A program made the translations under genes and the position numbers. Below, piece after piece: positions 5,711-8,779 of a DNA stretch of 8,779 bases. The stretch comes from an uncultured Pirellula sp. (GTDB lineage Bacteria; Planctomycetota; Planctomycetia; Pirellulales; Pirellulaceae). The notes beneath the pieces were generated by a model. The model did not search any database and had not been told where the DNA came from. It saw nothing but the letters and a program-made list of their open reading frames with translations. Location of the stretch: assembly GCA_903892365.1 (NCBI GenBank), contig CAITIF010000324.1, forward strand, positions 1 to 8,779, given 5' to 3'. Numbering within the stretch: the stretch's first letter is position 1; every line of letters begins with the position of its first letter.

Positions 5711-6926
5711 GGACGGTTGGGATCGGAACCAGAGCGACTTCGATTCGTATTTGTTTGGAATCGCGTTGCACGATCACTTCGATAGGATGCTCCATGGTCG
5801 TCAAGCCGACCAACTGCACCAGATGTTCGTCGTTCTCGACGTACGTTCCATCGAACTGAAGAATTACATCCCCGTGTCGAAGGCCTGCAATTTCAGCTGG
5901 GCTGTTGGGTTTGATCACTTTGACAAAGGCACCTTGTGGTCGAACATCACCTTCTGGCCCTGAGGAACTGGTATTGAACGCTCGCTCCACACTGACACCA
6001 AGATACGATCGTTGCAATTCGCCTCGTTCGACTAGATGCTTAGCGACCATAACGGCGACGTTGATAGGAATCGAAAATCCGATGCCTTCGTTCCCCCCAG
6101 AGTTGCTTGCAATCGCAGTATTGATCCCAATCACTTCGCCGCGAAGATTCATCAATGGGCCTCCGCTGTTACCAGGATTAATAGCCGCATCGGTCTGAAT
6201 AAAATCCTGATAGACAATTGCCTTAGAACCAAGTTCTAGGTTTCTGCGGCCCTTTGCACTCACAATGCCATAGCTTACGGAATGATTCAAACCGAATGGG
6301 CTGCCCATGGCAAATACATAGTCTCCCATTTCTACCAATCGACTGTCTGCGATGCGAGCTGTCGGTAGGTTGGTGCGACCGATGTCGATTACAGCGACAT
6401 CCGTAGAGGGATCTTCCCAAACACGTATGGGCTTGAGAACAACTCCCTCACTTGTTTCGATCTTCAAGCTAGAAAGAGCTGCATCGTGAATAACATGGCG
6501 GTTCGTGATCACGTAGTTAGCGTTTCCAAGCTGGACAATCACCCCCGACCCTGCTTCCTCTACCTTTCTCACTTCTTGTTTGTACGATCGTGATTCGGAA
6601 CGCGCTGCCGCAGCCCCGCGCTCGTTAACGACTTCTTCCTTGATCGCTTCAATATGCACGACCGTGGGAGAAACGAGACGCACCACTTTCTTGAGCAAAG
6701 AGTTCTGCCGTTCTAAAAGTTCTACCTCCTGAGCAATCTGCGCATACTGCTCGTCCCGGTTGCGTGCACTCGAGCCAAAGTCTTCCGCTCTACGAATCGT
6801 AACCGGTACATTTCCCCTACCAGGAAACGCCGGAGTTTGTGCTATGGTCGTACTTTCAAGCCCTGCGGTGAAGGATACTAACGCTAGAACCGCAATCGAA
6901 AGGGTCCGGAGGGAATCAATTCGCAT
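5706..6926 (-). CDS. HtrA/DegP-type trypsin-like serine protease with one PDZ domain
   Basis: From the ATG at 6926 this is 406 residues. Residues 1-~30 form a signal peptide (charged M-R-I-D-S-L-R, then a hydrophobic stretch ending near T-I-A-Q), so the enzyme is exported to the periplasm. A short helical, possibly coiled-coil segment lies at ~56-87. The protease domain follows with the full catalytic triad: H144 in T-N-R-H-V-I, D176 in S-T-D-V-A-V-I-D, and S254 in N-P-G-N-S-G-G-P-L. One PDZ domain covers ~302-402 (Y-L-G-V-S-V, then P-A-E-I-A-G-L-R-H-G-D-V-I-L). The family degrades or processes misfolded envelope proteins, with PDZ binding of C-terminal ends. A TTG at 6965 would add 13 residues before the signal peptide but lacks a ribosome site; the ATG also has only a weak purine-rich GAAAGAAA. 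The gene is convergent with the BlaR1-like gene and follows the S41 gene on the same strand after about 246 nt. Confidence 0.92.
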   Translation of the reverse strand: MRIDSLRTLSIAVLALVSFTAGLESTTIAQTPAFPGRGNVPVTIRRAEDFGSSARNRDEQYAQIAQEVELLERQNSLLKKVVRLVSPTVVHIEAIKEEVVNERGAAAARSESRSYKQEVRKVEEAGSGVIVQLGNANYVITNRHVIHDAALSSLKIETSEGVVLKPIRVWEDPSTDVAVIDIGRTNLPTARIADSRLVEMGDYVFAMGSPFGLNHSVSYGIVSAKGRRNLELGSKAIVYQDFIQTDAAINPGNSGGPLMNLRGEVIGINTAIASNSGGNEGIGFSIPINVAVMVAKHLVERGELQRSYLGVSVERAFNTSSSGPEGDVRPQGAFVKVIKPNSPAEIAGLRHGDVILQFDGTYVENDEHLVQLVGLTTMEHPIEVIVQRDSKQIRIEVALVPIPTVH

Positions 6927-7055
6927 CGTCAATTTCTTTCGATTGGAACTTGCGTTGGGGCTCAACAGCGATGGATGCGTTCAAAAACAACTTGAAACGC
7001 CAATACGACCAATGATGCTATTCGGGCGGAGCGCGTCAAAATTTTGATGCTAAAA

Positions 7056-7079
7056 TGGGGTTGCCCTCATGAGACCCCA
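7056..7079 (-). terminator. Possible weak terminator after the S41 peptidase gene
   Basis: TGGGGT (7056-7061) and ACCCCA (7074-7079) form a 6-bp inverted repeat with a 12-nt loop. On the minus strand it is followed directly by TTTT, which fits a weak Rho-independent terminator about 95 nt after the S41 stop codon. If it works, the HtrA-type gene has its own promoter downstream of it. The stem is short, so confidence is low. The rest of the 246-nt gap shows no gene. Confidence 0.35.
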
Positions 7080-7172
7080 ATTTGGGTGGCACAAATTCCG
7101 TAATGTTGCAGATTGACGATTGTGCGGGAGTTGGCGATCGATCCCTTTTCGCCCGTAGCTCCGGTCAGGATG

Positions 7173-8779
7173 TTACCGAAACGCAACTTTTTGACGAGCG
7201 ATCTCAATCGCCTTGAGTTTAGCGACATCGACTTGATCTAGCTTGGAAGAAACGAGTCGCTTGGAATCCATCGATGCCTTCAGAGAAACCACCGTGTCCG
7301 AGCTTGATGTTGGCTCTTGCAGGTCCACCAAGACGTGCGGCTGGACCCCTCGGGCGCTGATCGGCGTTCCTTTGGGTGAGAAGAATTTCGAAACTGTCAA
7401 ACGCAATCCGCCGTTCCCATGTTCATTGTGAAACACACCTTGCACGCTGCCTTTACCGTACGATATTTGTCCTACAATGGTGCCGCGATTATGATCGTTG
7501 ATGGCTCCAGCAAAGATTTCGCTGGCGCTAGCGCTGTCCCCGTCGATAAGGACAACCAGGGGAATGTCCCAAGCTGGTGCGGTGGCGTTGAAGTTATGGC
7601 TTTCTTGTCCATTCCTACCCTTGGTGGAAACAATCGACCCTCGCGACAAGAACTGATCTGCCAGTTCAACCGCAGAGTCTAACAGGCCACCGGGATTTCT
7701 TCTCAAATCGATGATGACGCTACGCATGTCTTCGCGGCTTAACGCCATCATGGCCCGTGTCACCTCGGCCGCAGTCGTTTTCTGGAAATTGGTAATCCGA
7801 ATATAACCAACATTAGGTTCCGCCATTTCCGCTACGGTAACGCTTGGCACGTCAACTCGTTTGCGTTGCACTTCCAAGTTTAGCATTTGGTCGTCAATGG
7901 TTCGCAAAACCAAGCGAACGGTGCTGCCCTCTGGCCCGCGAAGCAAATCAGCAGCTTTCTTCGCGCCAATTTCTTGGACGGATGCTCCATCGACTTGCAG
8001 AATGTATTGGCTGGGAGCGATACCAGCTAGATAAGCCGGGCCACCCTTGAAGACGTCAACAATCCGAAGCTCAGACCCCTCTGCCCATAATTCAACCCCT
8101 AATCCGATTAAATTACCATCGATCTGGGACATGACCTCGCGATACTCGCCCGGGGTTAGCAAAGAAGAATAGGGGTCGAGAAGTCCGACAGATCCAGCGA
8201 TGTATTCATAGATTACTGCCGTTGATGACAGGCCGATCCGTTGGCTCGCTTGAGCCGCCACAAAAGCAATCGCACTCTTGAGCTCCTCCATGGTTTGGAT
8301 TTTCTTGCCAAAGACCGACTTATGTATCGTCCTGCGAAACTCTTCTACAGAGACGGCATCGGCGTTGGAAAGATGCCGGCTACAAAAATCCTGTTCGGTT
8401 AAAGCAACCTCCAGGAATGCTGTCCCATGCAGCGCCAGCTTGTAGTAGTCTACGGGCTCAACGTAATAAACCTCAAGCTTGGTGAGCACTTCGGTCAGAA
8501 CTTGAAATGCGTCCGAGGCAGATGACTTTTCAACCACCTGCATAAAGGAGCGATCGGAATAACGTCGAGTCACATCAAAATGAACTCGGCAAATTTGCAG
8601 CCGATCGCTGCATTCAGCTAGCTTAGGCTCCTTTTTCAGTATTTTCTCGTAATGCAAAATGGCTTCTTGCCACCTTCGCTCTTGCTCCAGTCGCTTTCCT
8701 TCCGTCATTTGAGAACGAAGCGATTCGGATTGCACCCCGACAATTGGTGCATTTTGCCCAACCGCTACAGGAAGGCTAC
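7173..8779 (-). CDS. CtpA-type S41 carboxyl-terminal processing peptidase with TPR-like N-terminus, 5' end outside window
   Basis: The frame stays open to the right edge, giving 534 visible residues. The GTG at 8735 is only an internal candidate: the 14 residues before it (…S-L-P-V-A-V-G-Q-N-A-P) look like the end of a signal peptide, so the real start lies beyond the window. A TPR-like helical pair is at ~24-55 (visible numbering). A helical region follows, then a PDZ domain at ~221-300 (I-G-L-G-V-E-L, then G-G-P-A-Y-L-A-G-I) and the S41 core at ~325-495. The catalytic Ser is the middle one of D-S-A-S-A-S-E-I-F (residue 417). The Lys of S-Y-G-K-G-S-V-Q (442) is 25 residues later, the same spacing as in E. 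coli Tsp/Prc, so the enzyme should be active. The family trims or degrades exported proteins from the C-terminus. It lies upstream of the HtrA-type gene on the same strand. Confidence 0.9.
   Translation of the reverse strand, partial: SLPVAVGQNAPIVGVQSESLRSQMTEGKRLEQERRWQEAILHYEKILKKEPKLAECSDRLQICRVHFDVTRRYSDRSFMQVVEKSSASDAFQVLTEVLTKLEVYYVEPVDYYKLALHGTAFLEVALTEQDFCSRHLSNADAVSVEEFRRTIHKSVFGKKIQTMEELKSAIAFVAAQASQRIGLSSTAVIYEYIAGSVGLLDPYSSLLTPGEYREVMSQIDGNLIGLGVELWAEGSELRIVDVFKGGPAYLAGIAPSQYILQVDGASVQEIGAKKAADLLRGPEGSTVRLVLRTIDDQMLNLEVQRKRVDVPSVTVAEMAEPNVGYIRITNFQKTTAAEVTRAMMALSREDMRSVIIDLRRNPGGLLDSAVELADQFLSRGSIVSTKGRNGQESHNFNATAPAWDIPLVVLIDGDSASASEIFAGAINDHNRGTIVGQISYGKGSVQGVFHNEHGNGGLRLTVSKFFSPKGTPISARGVQPHVLVDLQEPTSSSDTVVSLKASMDSKRLVSSKLDQVDVAKLKAIEIARQKVAFR

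Noticed and set aside
7011..7039. Minus-strand promoter for the HtrA-type gene (TTGACG, 17 bp, ATCATT)
   Set aside because: The -35 is acceptable but the -10 matches consensus at only 2 of 6 positions, so it is too weak to annotate.
7419..7682. Plus-strand 87-codon open frame opposite the S41 gene
   Set aside because: It is antisense to the conserved catalytic core of the peptidase and has no independent support.

Overview
The window looks like chromosomal DNA from a planctomycete, probably of the Pirellula/Rhodopirellula group. This is an inference from gene architecture, not a database match. The supporting signs are a BlaI/BlaR1-type pair whose M56 peptidase carries carboxypeptidase-regulatory-like repeats instead of a penicillin-binding sensor, a PadR regulator followed by a HAAS-like protein, TPR- and PDZ-bearing exported proteases, moderate GC content, and long intergenic regions with hairpin-forming repeats.

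Layout, left to right. (1) Minus-strand operon: a PadR-family repressor (484-831) followed by a HAAS/DUF1700-like protein that runs off the left edge (1-412). A good promoter candidate and a small dyad lie upstream of padR. (2) A 936-base divergent intergenic region (832-1767). It holds a large imperfect inverted repeat (979-1085), copy 1 of a dispersed repeat (about 1157-1290), a featureless stretch, and a promoter overlapped by two abutting 18-bp dyads just before blaI. (3) Plus-strand operon: a BlaI/MecI-type repressor (GTG start at 1768) overlapping by 4 nt a 1112-residue BlaR1-like membrane metallopeptidase (2154-5492). (4) A convergent gap (5493-5705) holding a hairpin and copy 2 of the repeat, which reaches the stop codon of the next gene. 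(5) Minus-strand HtrA/DegP-type serine protease with one PDZ domain (5706-6926). (6) Minus-strand CtpA-type S41 peptidase with a TPR-like N-terminus (7173 to the right edge, 5' end missing).

How the parts may work together: the BlaR1-like protein probably senses something in the periplasm or at the envelope through its C-terminal repeats. Its M56 peptidase then inactivates the BlaI repressor, directly or indirectly, and releases the promoter at 1677-1705. The operator layout suggests autoregulation. HtrA and CtpA are exported quality-control or processing proteases, so three envelope-related proteolytic activities are encoded side by side, although on different transcripts. The most distinctive observations are the promoter-embedded tandem dyads, the replacement sensor on BlaR1, and the same-orientation repeat copies that bracket the blaI-blaR1 operon. 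No tRNA, rRNA, CRISPR array, transposase or beta-lactamase gene was seen.
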